A stretch of DNA of 55,957 bases, taken from CTSOIL-112 sp964293815 (GTDB lineage Bacteria > Pseudomonadota > Gammaproteobacteria > Burkholderiales > Burkholderiaceae). The stretch lies in the NCBI GenBank assembly GCA_964293815.1, contig CAXYYC010000015.1, positions 1 to 55,957 of the forward strand, read 5' to 3'. Positions 1 to 8,051 of the stretch are shown here, in pieces. Made by a program: the position numbers and the translations under genes. Numbering within the stretch: the first letter of the stretch is position 1; each line of letters begins with the position of its first letter. The notes beneath the pieces are model-generated. The model saw nothing but the letters and a program-made list of their open reading frames with translations, did not search any database and was not told where the DNA came from.

Positions 1-54
1 ATTTGACACCTCTTGTTTACGTTAATAGGTGTCCGTCAAATCGAGGGCAGATCA
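1..54 (-). mobile_element. probable left end of an insertion sequence, cut by the window edge
   Basis: On the minus strand the sequence from about position 54 begins TGATCTGCCCTCGATTTGAC and runs to the window edge. It contains an internal inverted repeat (GACACCT and AGGTGTC, about positions 3-33) and ends with AAGAGGTGTCAAAT, which resembles a ribosome binding site just before a start codon. The adhesin reading frame changes from typical head repeats to the unrelated tail SIDLPSI exactly here and stops. A TGA-type tip, short leader and transposase start just inside the end would fit an IS3-family element read in the same direction as the adhesin. The element name, the transposase and the other end are not visible, so this is an inference. 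Confidence 0.5.
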
Positions 55-2633
55 ATTGAATTGGCAATAGCTACTGGGCTATTACCAAGCGCAATGGCAT
101 TAATACCTGTTGCTTGTGCGCTACGCCCGACGGCAAGCGCATTTTCGGCAGTCGCATTAGATAAATAGCCGACAGCTGTTGAGAAATTTGCAGAGGCTAA
201 GGTAAAGGTACCCAGTGCGGAGGACATACGTGCGGTTGCTTGTGCTTGTTGCCCCACCGCTGTTGCGTATTGATCCGATGCAATCGCCATTCCACCCATG
301 GCAGTAGTGCCGAATCCATTGGCACGAGCGGCACTACCTACAGCCAAAGCATGCTGCCCCGTACTGATAGTACGACCTGACGCACTATCGGTAGCGCCAA
401 TCGAAATAGCGCCTGGACCATAAGCTTGCGAACCTGAACCAATAGCAGTACTCGGTGAAACCAAAGTCAAGTCAGAGTTATTGGTTGTAGCGATTGTGTT
501 AGAACCCAAAGCAGTACTGCCAGCAGATAATGCCTGAGCATTTTGGCCAATAGCTGTAGAGTAATAGCCAGGCGTCGTACCAATGACGTCGCTCGCAAGT
601 GAGTTTGTACCAATCGCAACCGTGTTGGCTGAAACTGCTTGAGCCACATTGCCAATGGCAACAGATTGTGCGCCCGATGCCAACGCGGCAACCCCTGCCG
701 CCAGGGCATTGGTCCCTGTTGCACCGTCATTATTGTAGTTACCTGCTGTGGTCGTTGTATTGTTAACACTATAAAAATGTGTCAACTTGCCCGCTAACGT
801 ATTCGCTACTGCATACAACTGACTACCGTTAATCGCATCCAAGCTGGTTGATGTGACCTGACCATTCGCAACATTTTGAATTTGACGCGGAGCAGTGGCT
901 GTGCCTACACTGACCACATCGCCATCCGCAGGTGCTGCGCCTGCTGTTGCATAAGTAAAGGTTGTGCCGCCAATGGTTGAGCTGGCGGTATCTACCGCCG
1001 CGGAGACAGTTGATTTGTTACCCAAAACAACTGCGCCATCCAAGCCAGTTCCCACGGTGACGCTGTTACCCATCACCATGACGTTGGATGAGTTGACTGT
1101 ATTGCTGTTACCGATCACGCGAATGCCGGTTGTGGAGGCTGTTGGCAAGGCATTATTATTACCAAATGCACCAGACTCGGTCGCAGCGACTGGTGCTGCG
1201 GCTGTGCCGTTGTTGTTACCATAGGTGTATGTACCCGCACCGCTGATATAAGATGGATCACCAATTGCACCGGCGTTGGCTCCACTAACGACGTTACCTG
1301 TACCAATGCTAATCGCTTGATCAGCAGTGGCCTGCGCACCTCTACCAATAGCAATCGCATCCGTGGCTGTTGCATTACTTAAACTACCAATAGCAACAGC
1401 ATTCACTCCCGATCCTGTTGTCTGAGTACCAATAGCCACCGCCTTACTAGCACTAGCAGTACTCGCTGTACCAATAGCCGTAGCAAAACCTGAAGTGGCT
1501 CGAGCCGCCGGGCCAATTGCAGTCGAATAGCTGGTAGTCGCCGTGGTGTAGATAGACCCGTAAGATGTACCAATTGCAACAGAGTTCAACCCCGGAACAT
1601 CTACGTTGATACCCACAGCAATTGAATTATCACCCGTAGCCGCGGTACTAGAGTTACTACCAACAACTACAGAATTATCACCCAAAGCAAAAGCATTACT
1701 ACCCACCACCATACTGTAATCAGCCAATGCTTGAGCCAAATAACCGACAGCTGTTGTTTGCCGTTTGATTGCTGCAGAGAGCGCACCAATCGATGTCGCT
1801 TCAATGGAAGTTGCACTTGGTGTCCATGTGTACAACTGAATGCCTGCGGCGCTCGAAGGTGCGGTGGCAGATCGGGTTCCCTCACCAGCCGTTGCGCCCA
1901 CGCCGATGGCTGTTGAACCTTGGGTCAATGCCTGCGCATGAGGTGAAATCGCAAGCGAACCATTACCCGCACTGAATGTGGGACGGTAGTTGCCAGAAGA
2001 CGTCGCACTGCTAGTATTAGTTGAATAGCCTACTGCGGTAAAGACAACTGCGTTATATGAACCCGAATCATCACCACCGATAGAAACAGAACCCTGGCCT
2101 GTTGCACGGGTATCGTTCCCAATTGCAATGCTTTGTCCAACTTCCGCCCTTGCCCGCGCACCCAAAGCAACCGCTTGCGCGCCATTGGCATAAGTCGAAA
2201 AACCGAGCGCTGTTGCTGCGACAACCGGATCAGTCGAGCCTGAAACGGCATTAGCACCAGTGCCCAAAGCAATGGAGGCGGCTCCAGAAGATGATGCACC
2301 CGCAACGGAAGCTGACGTTGCACCAATGGCGATACCGCCAATACCAGTCGCCGAGGCTCCCTGACCGCACACCACCTGATCACCTGCCGCAGAATAATTC
2401 TGTGTTGCCGTGCCCGCACAATAAGCATCTGCCGCCATCGCCGTAGGCGCACCAATCACCCAGAATAAAGCACTTGCCACAGCGGTCAAGCCCAACCGAG
2501 CAGAGGTAGACAGAGGACGAACCACACGGTTGACACGACTTGAACTCACTTTACCCTCGGTGACGGTAATTTCCGAAACAGCAACCCACGATTGTGTGTG
2601 GATGTTGTAAATGGTTTTGAAACTTTTATTCAT
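36..2633 (-). CDS. trimeric autotransporter adhesin, 3'-truncated
   Basis: Surface adhesin of the YadA/Hia type. The N-terminus MNKSFKTIYN followed by TQSWVAVSE is an extended signal peptide region (ESPR), and a hydrophobic signal segment ends near residue 67 (APTAMA-AD). Residues about 75-560 and 640-855 consist of degenerate 14-residue YadA-head repeats carrying AIG, AVG or ALG. A neck motif (LDAINGSQLYAV) sits at about 595-612. Start codon at 2633 has AAAGG seven bases upstream. Functional members continue into a coiled stalk and a C-terminal beta-barrel anchor. Neither is present: the last residues SIDLPSI are encoded by foreign-looking DNA and the frame then stops. As it stands the product could be secreted to the periplasm but not anchored. 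The rest of the gene may lie beyond an insertion outside the window. Confidence 0.85.
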   Translation of the reverse strand: MNKSFKTIYNIHTQSWVAVSEITVTEGKVSSSRVNRVVRPLSTSARLGLTAVASALFWVIGAPTAMAADAYCAGTATQNYSAAGDQVVCGQGASATGIGGIAIGATSASVAGASSSGAASIALGTGANAVSGSTDPVVAATALGFSTYANGAQAVALGARARAEVGQSIAIGNDTRATGQGSVSIGGDDSGSYNAVVFTAVGYSTNTSSATSSGNYRPTFSAGNGSLAISPHAQALTQGSTAIGVGATAGEGTRSATAPSSAAGIQLYTWTPSATSIEATSIGALSAAIKRQTTAVGYLAQALADYSMVVGSNAFALGDNSVVVGSNSSTAATGDNSIAVGINVDVPGLNSVAIGTSYGSIYTTATTSYSTAIGPAARATSGFATAIGTASTASASKAVAIGTQTTGSGVNAVAIGSLSNATATDAIAIGRGAQATADQAISIGTGNVVSGANAGAIGDPSYISGAGTYTYGNNNGTAAAPVAATESGAFGNNNALPTASTTGIRVIGNSNTVNSSNVMVMGNSVTVGTGLDGAVVLGNKSTVSAAVDTASSTIGGTTFTYATAGAAPADGDVVSVGTATAPRQIQNVANGQVTSTSLDAINGSQLYAVANTLAGKLTHFYSVNNTTTTAGNYNNDGATGTNALAAGVAALASGAQSVAIGNVAQAVSANTVAIGTNSLASDVIGTTPGYYSTAIGQNAQALSAGSTALGSNTIATTNNSDLTLVSPSTAIGSGSQAYGPGAISIGATDSASGRTISTGQHALAVGSAARANGFGTTAMGGMAIASDQYATAVGQQAQATARMSSALGTFTLASANFSTAVGYLSNATAENALAVGRSAQATGINAIALGNSPVAIANSIDLPSI

Positions 2634-2732
2634 ATCGCGTCCTTTGGTGACAGATCAAGTTAAATATGCAGGTTACAAAAATGTGCTAATCAGATGATTA
2701 AATTAGAGAAATGAGCACTTCAAATGGTCTCG

Positions 2733-2738
2733 ATTATA
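2733..2738 (-). promoter_or_regulatory. candidate -10 hexamer for the adhesin gene
   Basis: The AT-rich 270-bp gap between the adhesin and the MFS gene holds a perfect TATAAT on the minus strand about 100 bp before the adhesin start. No good -35 hexamer lies 16-18 bp upstream, so either an activator or chance is possible. Nothing else was seen in the gap. Confidence 0.3.
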
Positions 2739-2903
2739 ATGTAACCCGTACCAAAAAATGTAAAATATATTCACTTTTAGGGTGTTAATAATATTAATAA
2801 TGTGTGTTTTTGCAAAAATGAAACACGGAGTATTCATTTATATTTAAATATGCAATTTGATTTTTTAGCGATCTTTGTAATCAAAAGATATATTAATTTA
2901 TTT

Positions 2904-4226
2904 TTATAATTTACGTGGCACTTTTATCGCGAAGCTGGCGATGGCGGCAATCAATGCCAAACCAGCATCCGCCCACCACATCCAGTCGAAACTATGGGTG
3001 TACTGAACGGCGACGCCTCCGAGGTAAGCACCTAAAAATGCGCCGACTTGATGCGAGAGCATGGTCAAGCCAAACAAAGTGCTGATGTTGCGCAGGCCAA
3101 ACAACCCACCGACCAATCCGGCAGTTGGTGGAACAGTTGCAAGCCACGTCGTTCCGAGTACTGCGGCGAAAATATACCAAGTCACCTCTGTTTTCGGCGC
3201 GAACATATAGAACACCACCGCCAGTACGCGTATCAGATACAAACTGCCGAGCACTTTGGACATTGAGTATTTTTGACACAACTGCCCGACTGCCAAACTA
3301 CCAAATACATTGGCAATACCAATCAGCGCCAAAGCAGTACTGGCGACAGTGGACGGCAGACCGCACATCGAGACCGCACCCGGTAAATGCGTGACCAAAA
3401 ACGCCACATGAAAACCGCAGGTGAAAAATCCGATGTGCAGCAGGCGATAATTACGCGAGCTCCACGCATGACGAAAGCCCACTTTCTCATTCGGCACTGC
3501 TACACCACAGCATGCCGATGCGGAATCCGTCTGCGTCGTGGTTTTACCCGTAATCCAGTACAACAACGGCATACTCGCGAGCGCGACCAAACCCAAACTC
3601 GCGGTCGCGATTGCCCAAGACCACATGCTGAGGAAAAACTGAACCAAAGGTGCAAAAATGAATTGTCCGAGTGAACTGCTCGCGTTGATTAGGCCAGAGA
3701 CAAAGCTGGTGCGATGCGTCGGCACCATTTGCACCGCCGCGCCGATGAATAATGAAATGCTGGTCAAGCCTGCACCAATGGCCGACAAAATGCCGAACAC
3801 TAAAAAAATGCCGGTCGCATTTTGCATCAGCGGCATCACCAACAAACTGCCGACCAAGAATAAAAACCCGAGCGAAGCAACATGACGCACACCGTAACGC
3901 TCTGCCAACAATCCAGCGATAGGCTGTGCAAAACCCCACATCACTTGTCCAACCGCCATTGCAAGGCTAACCAAAGCGATAGACAAGCCGGTGCTCAAGA
4001 CGATGGGCTGAACAAATAAGCCCAAAGACTGACGCATCCCCATAGAAACAAGGACGATTAAACAGGCGGCGATGATGAAGGCTTTGTAGGGACGAGGCGC
4101 TTGGGTAACGTCGGATGGTACTGGGCTGGATGATGCAACATCAGCAGAATGTTCAGCCAAGGTCTGACTGAGCATCGGTTCATTCTGCGTGTTTTTGGCG
4201 GAAGGCTTATGTGAATCAAGGTTCAT
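2904..4226 (-). CDS. MFS transporter, monocarboxylate/OFA-like
   Basis: Inner-membrane secondary transporter of the major facilitator superfamily, 440 residues with about 12 hydrophobic spans after a 48-residue polar N-terminal tail. The loop between the second and third spans has the family pattern GLLAERYGVRHVAS, and the two six-span halves are separated by a polar linker (about 232-252) containing a Cys-Cys pair. The first span (VSMGMRQSLGLFVQP) resembles transporters of the oxalate/formate and monocarboxylate group, but the substrate cannot be read from sequence. The gene stands alone. No clear ribosome binding site precedes the start, and Met-18 is an alternative start. A palindrome with an FNR-like core lies 64-78 bp upstream. 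I see no damage to the frame. Confidence 0.8.
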   Translation of the reverse strand: MNLDSHKPSAKNTQNEPMLSQTLAEHSADVASSSPVPSDVTQAPRPYKAFIIAACLIVLVSMGMRQSLGLFVQPIVLSTGLSIALVSLAMAVGQVMWGFAQPIAGLLAERYGVRHVASLGFLFLVGSLLVMPLMQNATGIFLVFGILSAIGAGLTSISLFIGAAVQMVPTHRTSFVSGLINASSSLGQFIFAPLVQFFLSMWSWAIATASLGLVALASMPLLYWITGKTTTQTDSASACCGVAVPNEKVGFRHAWSSRNYRLLHIGFFTCGFHVAFLVTHLPGAVSMCGLPSTVASTALALIGIANVFGSLAVGQLCQKYSMSKVLGSLYLIRVLAVVFYMFAPKTEVTWYIFAAVLGTTWLATVPPTAGLVGGLFGLRNISTLFGLTMLSHQVGAFLGAYLGGVAVQYTHSFDWMWWADAGLALIAAIASFAIKVPRKL

Positions 4227-4289
4227 GGGATAGTAAATCGTTATTTCAACCAGTCAACAGAACCCTGAGGGTCAAGTACAGAAAAGGGG

Positions 4290-4304
4290 CATGATACAAA
4301 TCAT
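4290..4304. repeat. left 15-bp direct repeat (palindromic, FNR-like core)
   Basis: CATGATACAAATCAT occurs here and again, identically, at 4548-4562; the flanking bases on both sides differ. The two copies bracket the repeat element at 4305-4547, as a target-site duplication would. The sequence is itself an inverted repeat (ATGAT-N4-ATCAT) and contains TGAT-N4-ATCA, the core of FNR/Anr-type operators, 64 bp upstream of the MFS start. Confidence 0.6.
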
Positions 4305-4547
4305 TGCTGATTGCCGACAAACCTCAAACTTTGAATTTCCGCACAAAATCTAAGAAAAGCACCGTCATACCCGCGCAGACAGGTAACCAAAAATTTTAAT
4401 AAAAACAATCAGTTAGAATGACAAACTGGGCTTCCGCTAAATCCATGCGGGAAAGCGAAGCTTTTATAAAACGAGCGTAGCGAAGTTTCGCGAAAAGCAA
4501 TAACGGCGTTCTGTTTAAGCAACAGTGCTATTTTGTCAACAGCCTCA
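4305..4547 (-). repeat. MITE-like non-coding repeat element, copy A
   Basis: About 243 bp without a credible gene. Read on the minus strand it aligns along nearly its whole length with 50357-50549 on the plus strand. Shared blocks include GAGGCTGTT near the left end, a hairpin region GCATGGNTTTAGCGG, then TTTGTCA-CTAAC, TTTTTATTAAAAT, CGCGGGTATGACG, TCTTAGATTTTGT and finally GAGGTTTGTC. Copy A carries an extra block of about 48 bp (roughly 4459-4507) that copy B lacks. Two internal palindromes of the CCCGC...GCGGG type recall the dRS3/REP repeats of other proteobacteria. The element fills the gap between the two 15-bp direct repeats exactly. Its mobilising enzyme is not in the window. Confidence 0.65.
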
Positions 4548-4562
4548 CATGATACAAATCAT
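4548..4562. repeat. right 15-bp direct repeat
   Basis: Second perfect copy of CATGATACAAATCAT, beginning at the base after the conserved element end AACAGCCTCA. It fits a target-site duplication. If the motif is instead a working FNR-like operator, this copy lies more than 300 bp from the MFS start and is unlikely to act on it. Confidence 0.55.
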
Positions 4563-4651
4563 GGTGAAGCGAAATTATAACCGAACGATGATTCAGACGG
4601 CTCAAGTTTTCTACACGCTTTTCTTTTCTAAGCAACACCTCATACACGCAG

Positions 4652-4691
4652 AAAAACAATCAGCCAAGTTGCTCGATATGAGCGACTTGGC
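4652..4691 (-). terminator. Rho-independent terminator of glnB
   Basis: On the minus strand 12-bp arms GCCAAGTCGCTC and GAGCAACTTGGC (one mismatch) enclose a 5-base loop and are followed by TGATTGTTTTT. It lies 21 bp after the glnB stop. Confidence 0.75.
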
Positions 4692-4711
4692 CAACTCTAT
4701 GAGGATGGGAC

Positions 4712-5050
4712 TTACACCGCATCCGAGCCAGTTTCGCCGGTGCGGATACGAATCACTTCGTCAATAGTGCGGACAAAAATTTTGCCATCGCCGATTTTGC
4801 CTGTGTGAGCGGCTTTGATGATCGCGTCTACGGCGGTATCAACCAAGCCGTCGTCAATCACCAATTCCACTTTGACTTTGGGTAAAAAATCCACCACATA
4901 TTCCGCACCGCGATACAGTTCGGTGTGCCCTTTTTGGCGGCCAAAGCCTTTGACTTCGGTCACAGTTAAGCCCGTTACACCGACCTCTGCCAGCGCCTCA
5001 CGAACTTCGTCCAGCTTAAACGGTTTGATAATTGCTGTGATTTCTTTCAT
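4712..5050 (-). CDS. glnB: nitrogen regulatory protein P-II
   Basis: Small trimeric cytoplasmic signal protein that reports nitrogen and carbon status (2-oxoglutarate, ATP/ADP) to targets such as NtrB and the glutamine synthetase adenylyltransferase. It has 112 residues, the usual length. It opens with MKEITAIIKPFKLDEVREAL, and the T-loop TELYRGAEYVVDF carries Tyr-51, the uridylylation site. The ligand-binding stretch GKIGDGKIFV and the tail RIRTGETG are typical. Start 5050 was chosen because it gives the family N-terminus and has AAGGA six bases upstream; an upstream in-frame ATG would add 15 unrelated residues. It is monocistronic with its own terminator. No amtB neighbour is present, which favours GlnB over GlnK. 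Confidence 0.95.
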   Translation of the reverse strand: MKEITAIIKPFKLDEVREALAEVGVTGLTVTEVKGFGRQKGHTELYRGAEYVVDFLPKVKVELVIDDGLVDTAVDAIIKAAHTGKIGDGKIFVRTIDEVIRIRTGETGSDAV

Positions 5051-5567
5051 GGTCAGTCCTTTTCCTTTTTCCGTGACAAAAAATAATAAATTCAATGACT
5101 TGAGTTCAGTTTACCCTACTTATCCCTCTATGAACAATCCGAACAATCTGACCACCAAGCAATCGCAAGCGATTGTTCCAAAGATAGCCCATAAAGCCTA
5201 CATTCTAAGCCATGCGTGTGACAAAGATTTTGCCATAATTCCTCAACGCACAATGGTTTGAAATCTGCTCATATTGCACCAATTTGGTGAAAATCGCATT
5301 ATTTTCAAAGCAATTTGAAGGCTGATTCAATACCATCACGCTCGCTTCGCCTGCACACTGTCGATTGAACGCACACACAACGCATGACAACCAACCAATA
5401 GCCGACACCAACTGCGATATGCTCGCGATTGTAGCATTTGACCCAAAAAACCGTCAAAAAAACTGCCCTCATCCAAATAGCGCCGAGCTTTAATTGTCAC
5501 ATGCTCTCGCTGCACGTACAATAATAAACTCTCTTTGATTCCCTCATTTTTGCTTATTAATTCACCC
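5051..5567. other. intergenic region between glnB and the DAHP synthase gene
   Basis: 517 bp separating two divergent genes. No convincing gene is present; open frames here are short and out of character. It holds one 16-bp interrupted palindrome (CAATCGC-AA-GCGATTG, 5160-5175) of unknown meaning. Promoters for both neighbours must lie here, but none was strong enough to place. Confidence 0.5.
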
Positions 5568-6656
5568 ATGCCTACTTCTCGCACCGAAAATCTCAATGTC
5601 ACCAATGTTGGTCACATGCCCTCTCCCGCAGAAATTAAGCAGTTGATTCCCTTGTCCGAATCAGCAGCACGCACGGTGGAGAGCGGGCGCAAAGTTTTAC
5701 AAAATATTTTGTCTGGCAAAGACCATCGTTTGATGGTGGTGGTCGGGCCCTGCTCCATCCACGATCCTGAAGCCGGACTGGACTACGCGCGTCGTTTAAA
5801 AATTCTGGCAGACGAGTTGAATGACACGCTGTACATCGTGATGCGGGTGTATTTTGAAAAACCGCGCACGTCCACGGGCTGGAAAGGCTTTATCAATGAT
5901 CCAAATATGGATGACTCGTTTGACATCGATCAGGGAATGCAAAAGGCGCGTCAATTTTTATTGGACGTTAATGAATTGGGCTTACCTGCGGCAACTGAGG
6001 CACTCGATCCGATCGCGCCCCAGTATTATGGCGATTTGATCGCTTGGACCGCGATTGGTGCGCGTACAGCCGAATCACAAACCCACCGCGAGATGGCATC
6101 CGGCCTATCTACGCCAGTTGGCTTTAAAAATGCGACTGATGGTTCGCTCGACGCGGCGGTGAACGGCATCTTGTCCGCCTCTGCGCCGCACAGTTTTTTG
6201 GGCATTAACGAAAATGGTGAAACGGCCATCATTCGCACGCGTGGCAATGCCTATGCACACACCGTATTGCGCGGTGGCGGTGGCCGTCCGAACTACGACA
6301 CGGTGTCCGTATCGTTGGCGGAAAAAGCCTTGGAAAAAGCCAAATTACCAGCCAACATCATGATCGACTGCTCGCACGCCAATTCGTGGAAAAACCACGA
6401 CTTTCAGCCGCTGGTGCTCAAGGACGTGGCGCACCAAATCCGCGAAGGCAATACTTCCATCATCGGCGTGATGATCGAGAGCTTTATCGAAGCAGGTAAT
6501 CAGCCGATTTTAGCGGATCGTAGCCAGATGCTGTACGGCTGCTCGGTGACCGATGCGTGTATCAATTGGCCAACCACCGAACGCCTATTGACAGAAATGC
6601 GCGAACTGCTCAAAGCACCGCTGTACGCTCGCCATGAATCTCAGTCAAAAGCCTAA
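5568..6656 (+). CDS. aroG: 3-deoxy-7-phosphoheptulonate synthase (class I, AroG/AroF type)
   Basis: Condenses phosphoenolpyruvate and erythrose 4-phosphate to DAHP, the first step of the shikimate pathway in the cytoplasm. The 362-residue product has the family hallmarks in order: VGPCSIHDP near residue 60, YFEKPRTSTGWKGF near 100, the GARTAESQTHREMASGLSTP block near 170 (metal and PEP pocket) and DCSHANS near 265. The length matches the 350-residue metal-dependent type Ialpha enzymes. ATG at 5568 is preferred over an in-frame TTG 33 bp upstream because family alignment begins soon after it, though no good ribosome binding site precedes it. Which aromatic amino acid inhibits it cannot be told, so the G/F assignment is nominal. 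Confidence 0.9.
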   Translation: MPTSRTENLNVTNVGHMPSPAEIKQLIPLSESAARTVESGRKVLQNILSGKDHRLMVVVGPCSIHDPEAGLDYARRLKILADELNDTLYIVMRVYFEKPRTSTGWKGFINDPNMDDSFDIDQGMQKARQFLLDVNELGLPAATEALDPIAPQYYGDLIAWTAIGARTAESQTHREMASGLSTPVGFKNATDGSLDAAVNGILSASAPHSFLGINENGETAIIRTRGNAYAHTVLRGGGGRPNYDTVSVSLAEKALEKAKLPANIMIDCSHANSWKNHDFQPLVLKDVAHQIREGNTSIIGVMIESFIEAGNQPILADRSQMLYGCSVTDACINWPTTERLLTEMRELLKAPLYARHESQSKA

Positions 6657-6685
6657 TTACAAATCATTGAAAAACACTCTATAAT
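6657..6685 (+). promoter_or_regulatory. candidate fdxA promoter
   Basis: A perfect -10 TATAAT (6680-6685) lies 17 bp after a weak -35 TTACAA (6657-6662), about 70 bp before the fdxA start and just behind the previous stop codon. Confidence 0.4.
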
Positions 6686-6754
6686 GGCGGCCTTAATCAG
6701 CCCTCTTTATAATAAGTTAAGCCTTTATAGCACAATCACCGATAAGGATTGAAT

Positions 6755-7081
6755 ATGACCCATGTAGTACTCGAAGCCTGCATCCAATGCCGTTATACCG
6801 ACTGCGTGGACGTGTGTCCTGTGGATTGCTTCAAAAAAGGGCCAAATTTTTTAGCGATTGACCCAGACGAATGTATTGACTGCGCGGTGTGTATTCCCGA
6901 ATGTCCGGTAGAGGCCATCGTGCCGGAAGAAGACGTACCGGCCAATCAGCAACACATGATCGCCTTGAACGCCGAGTTATCGAGAAAGTGGCCAACGATT
7001 TCACGCATGGAAGGCGCACTGCCCGACGCAGACGAATGGGCCAAACGCACGGATAAATTGCAGTATTTGGTCAAAGAATAA
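6755..7081 (+). CDS. fdxA: 7Fe ferredoxin
   Basis: Soluble electron carrier with one [3Fe-4S] and one [4Fe-4S] cluster, 108 residues. The N-terminal ligands CIQCRYTDCVDVCPVDC and the second motif CIDCAVCIPECP match FdxA; the rest (FKKGPNFLAIDPDE, WPTISRMEGALPDADEW) follows the family over its whole length. ATG at 6755 is used because AAGGA lies six bases upstream; an upstream TTG would add two residues only. It is a single gene between a TATAAT promoter candidate and a strong terminator. The partner reductase is not evident nearby. Confidence 0.95.
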   Translation: MTHVVLEACIQCRYTDCVDVCPVDCFKKGPNFLAIDPDECIDCAVCIPECPVEAIVPEEDVPANQQHMIALNAELSRKWPTISRMEGALPDADEWAKRTDKLQYLVKE

Positions 7082-7109
7082 TTGACCGATTGATCCATAC
7101 CAATAGATA

Positions 7110-7140
7110 AAAAAGCTCAGTGCAACGCATTGAGCTTTTT
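7110..7140 (+). terminator. Rho-independent terminator after fdxA
   Basis: Arms AAAAAGCTCA and TGAGCTTTTT (10 bp) around an 11-base loop, with T residues at the 3' side. The A-rich left side makes it usable from the opposite strand as well, where the CinA-like operon ends about 130 bp away. Confidence 0.85.
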
Positions 7141-7271
7141 TATCGGATTCAAATACGCGATTGGCCTTCAGCTAATTTCAACCCGAGCACAATTCATCGC
7201 GTCCTAATCCCAACTAATGCGTATAGCTAATCCATCCGTTAAATACAGAAAACTACTCACTACGCCCGCAT

Positions 7272-8051
7272 CTACGCCAAAAGCCCACCAATTGCTTGCA
7301 CCTGTTCGAGTAAACGCGTCCACGCCGCATCCAATGAATCAGCGGCCTCGCCCTCTGCTTTCACCCCTAATTCGATGCTGTAGCGTTTGATTTCACCATA
7401 ATGCCCCAGCGTCGGTAAGCTATAGGTTTGCACGCCCACATACTCGCGCTCAATCGCCTCCATCAGCGGCGCGATTTGCGACTCTTGCAAGTCATACACC
7501 ATACACGAGCGTTGCGCAAAGCCATCTTTAAAAAACCAGTCGCGATAATATGTGTCCAAAATCCACATCACCATCGGATGCGCCATCACCGGAAAACCCG
7601 GCATGAAATAGTGCTGTTGAATACTGAAGCCCGCAATGCCGTTGAAGCGATTCGGAATCAACTGAGCGCCAACAACGAAATTACCCATTTGCCGACGCTG
7701 CTGATGCGTCGCACCACTCAAATCTATCTCGCCGCGCTTTTGCGCCGCCGTATCAATTAAAGCCACCGCTTCAGGATTCAACGCCATCGGTAAATCCAAA
7801 GCCTCTGCCACCGCTTGACGCGTGTGATCGTCCGGCGTGGCTCCAATGCCACCAGTGACCAAAACCGGAAGCGATTCAGCGAAACTGCGTTTGAGGCGTT
7901 TGACCAACTCCGCCCGATCATCGCACACATACTCGACCCACGCCAAACGCAAACCGCGCTCAGCCAGCAATTGTTTAATCGCCGGAAAATGCGCATCCGC
8001 GCGCGTGCCCTGCACAATTTCATCACCAATAATCATTAGGCCAAACTTCAT
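7272..8051 (-). CDS. CinA/MoaB-type molybdopterin-binding domain protein
   Basis: 259-residue cytoplasmic protein with the MoCF_biosynth fold shared by MoaB, MogA and the N-terminal half of CinA. It begins MKFGLMIIGDEIVQGTRAD and has the signature VLVTGGIGATPDDHTRQAVAEAL at about 63-85. The C-terminal deamidase domain of full CinA is absent, as in many stand-alone beta- and gammaproteobacterial homologues annotated competence/damage-inducible protein A. Its molecular task is not established; pyridine nucleotide or molybdopterin chemistry is conceivable. The ATG overlaps the upstream EI24 stop by four bases (ATGA), so the two are probably translationally coupled. Confidence 0.8.
   Translation of the reverse strand: MKFGLMIIGDEIVQGTRADAHFPAIKQLLAERGLRLAWVEYVCDDRAELVKRLKRSFAESLPVLVTGGIGATPDDHTRQAVAEALDLPMALNPEAVALIDTAAQKRGEIDLSGATHQQRRQMGNFVVGAQLIPNRFNGIAGFSIQQHYFMPGFPVMAHPMVMWILDTYYRDWFFKDGFAQRSCMVYDLQESQIAPLMEAIEREYVGVQTYSLPTLGHYGEIKRYSIELGVKAEGEAADSLDAAWTRLLEQVQAIGGLLA

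Noticed and set aside
4592..4601. TTCAGACGGC, the reverse complement of the neisserial DNA uptake sequence
   Set aside because: Only one copy was noticed in 56 kb and it is not part of a terminator pair; a chance match is about as likely.
4525..4767. 80-codon frame running from the repeat element into glnB
   Set aside because: It crosses the repeat end, the glnB terminator and the 3' end of glnB; not a plausible gene.
5160..5175. Palindrome CAATCGC-AA-GCGATTG between glnB and the DAHP synthase gene
   Set aside because: No second copy and no T-run or promoter context was found, so no role could be supported.
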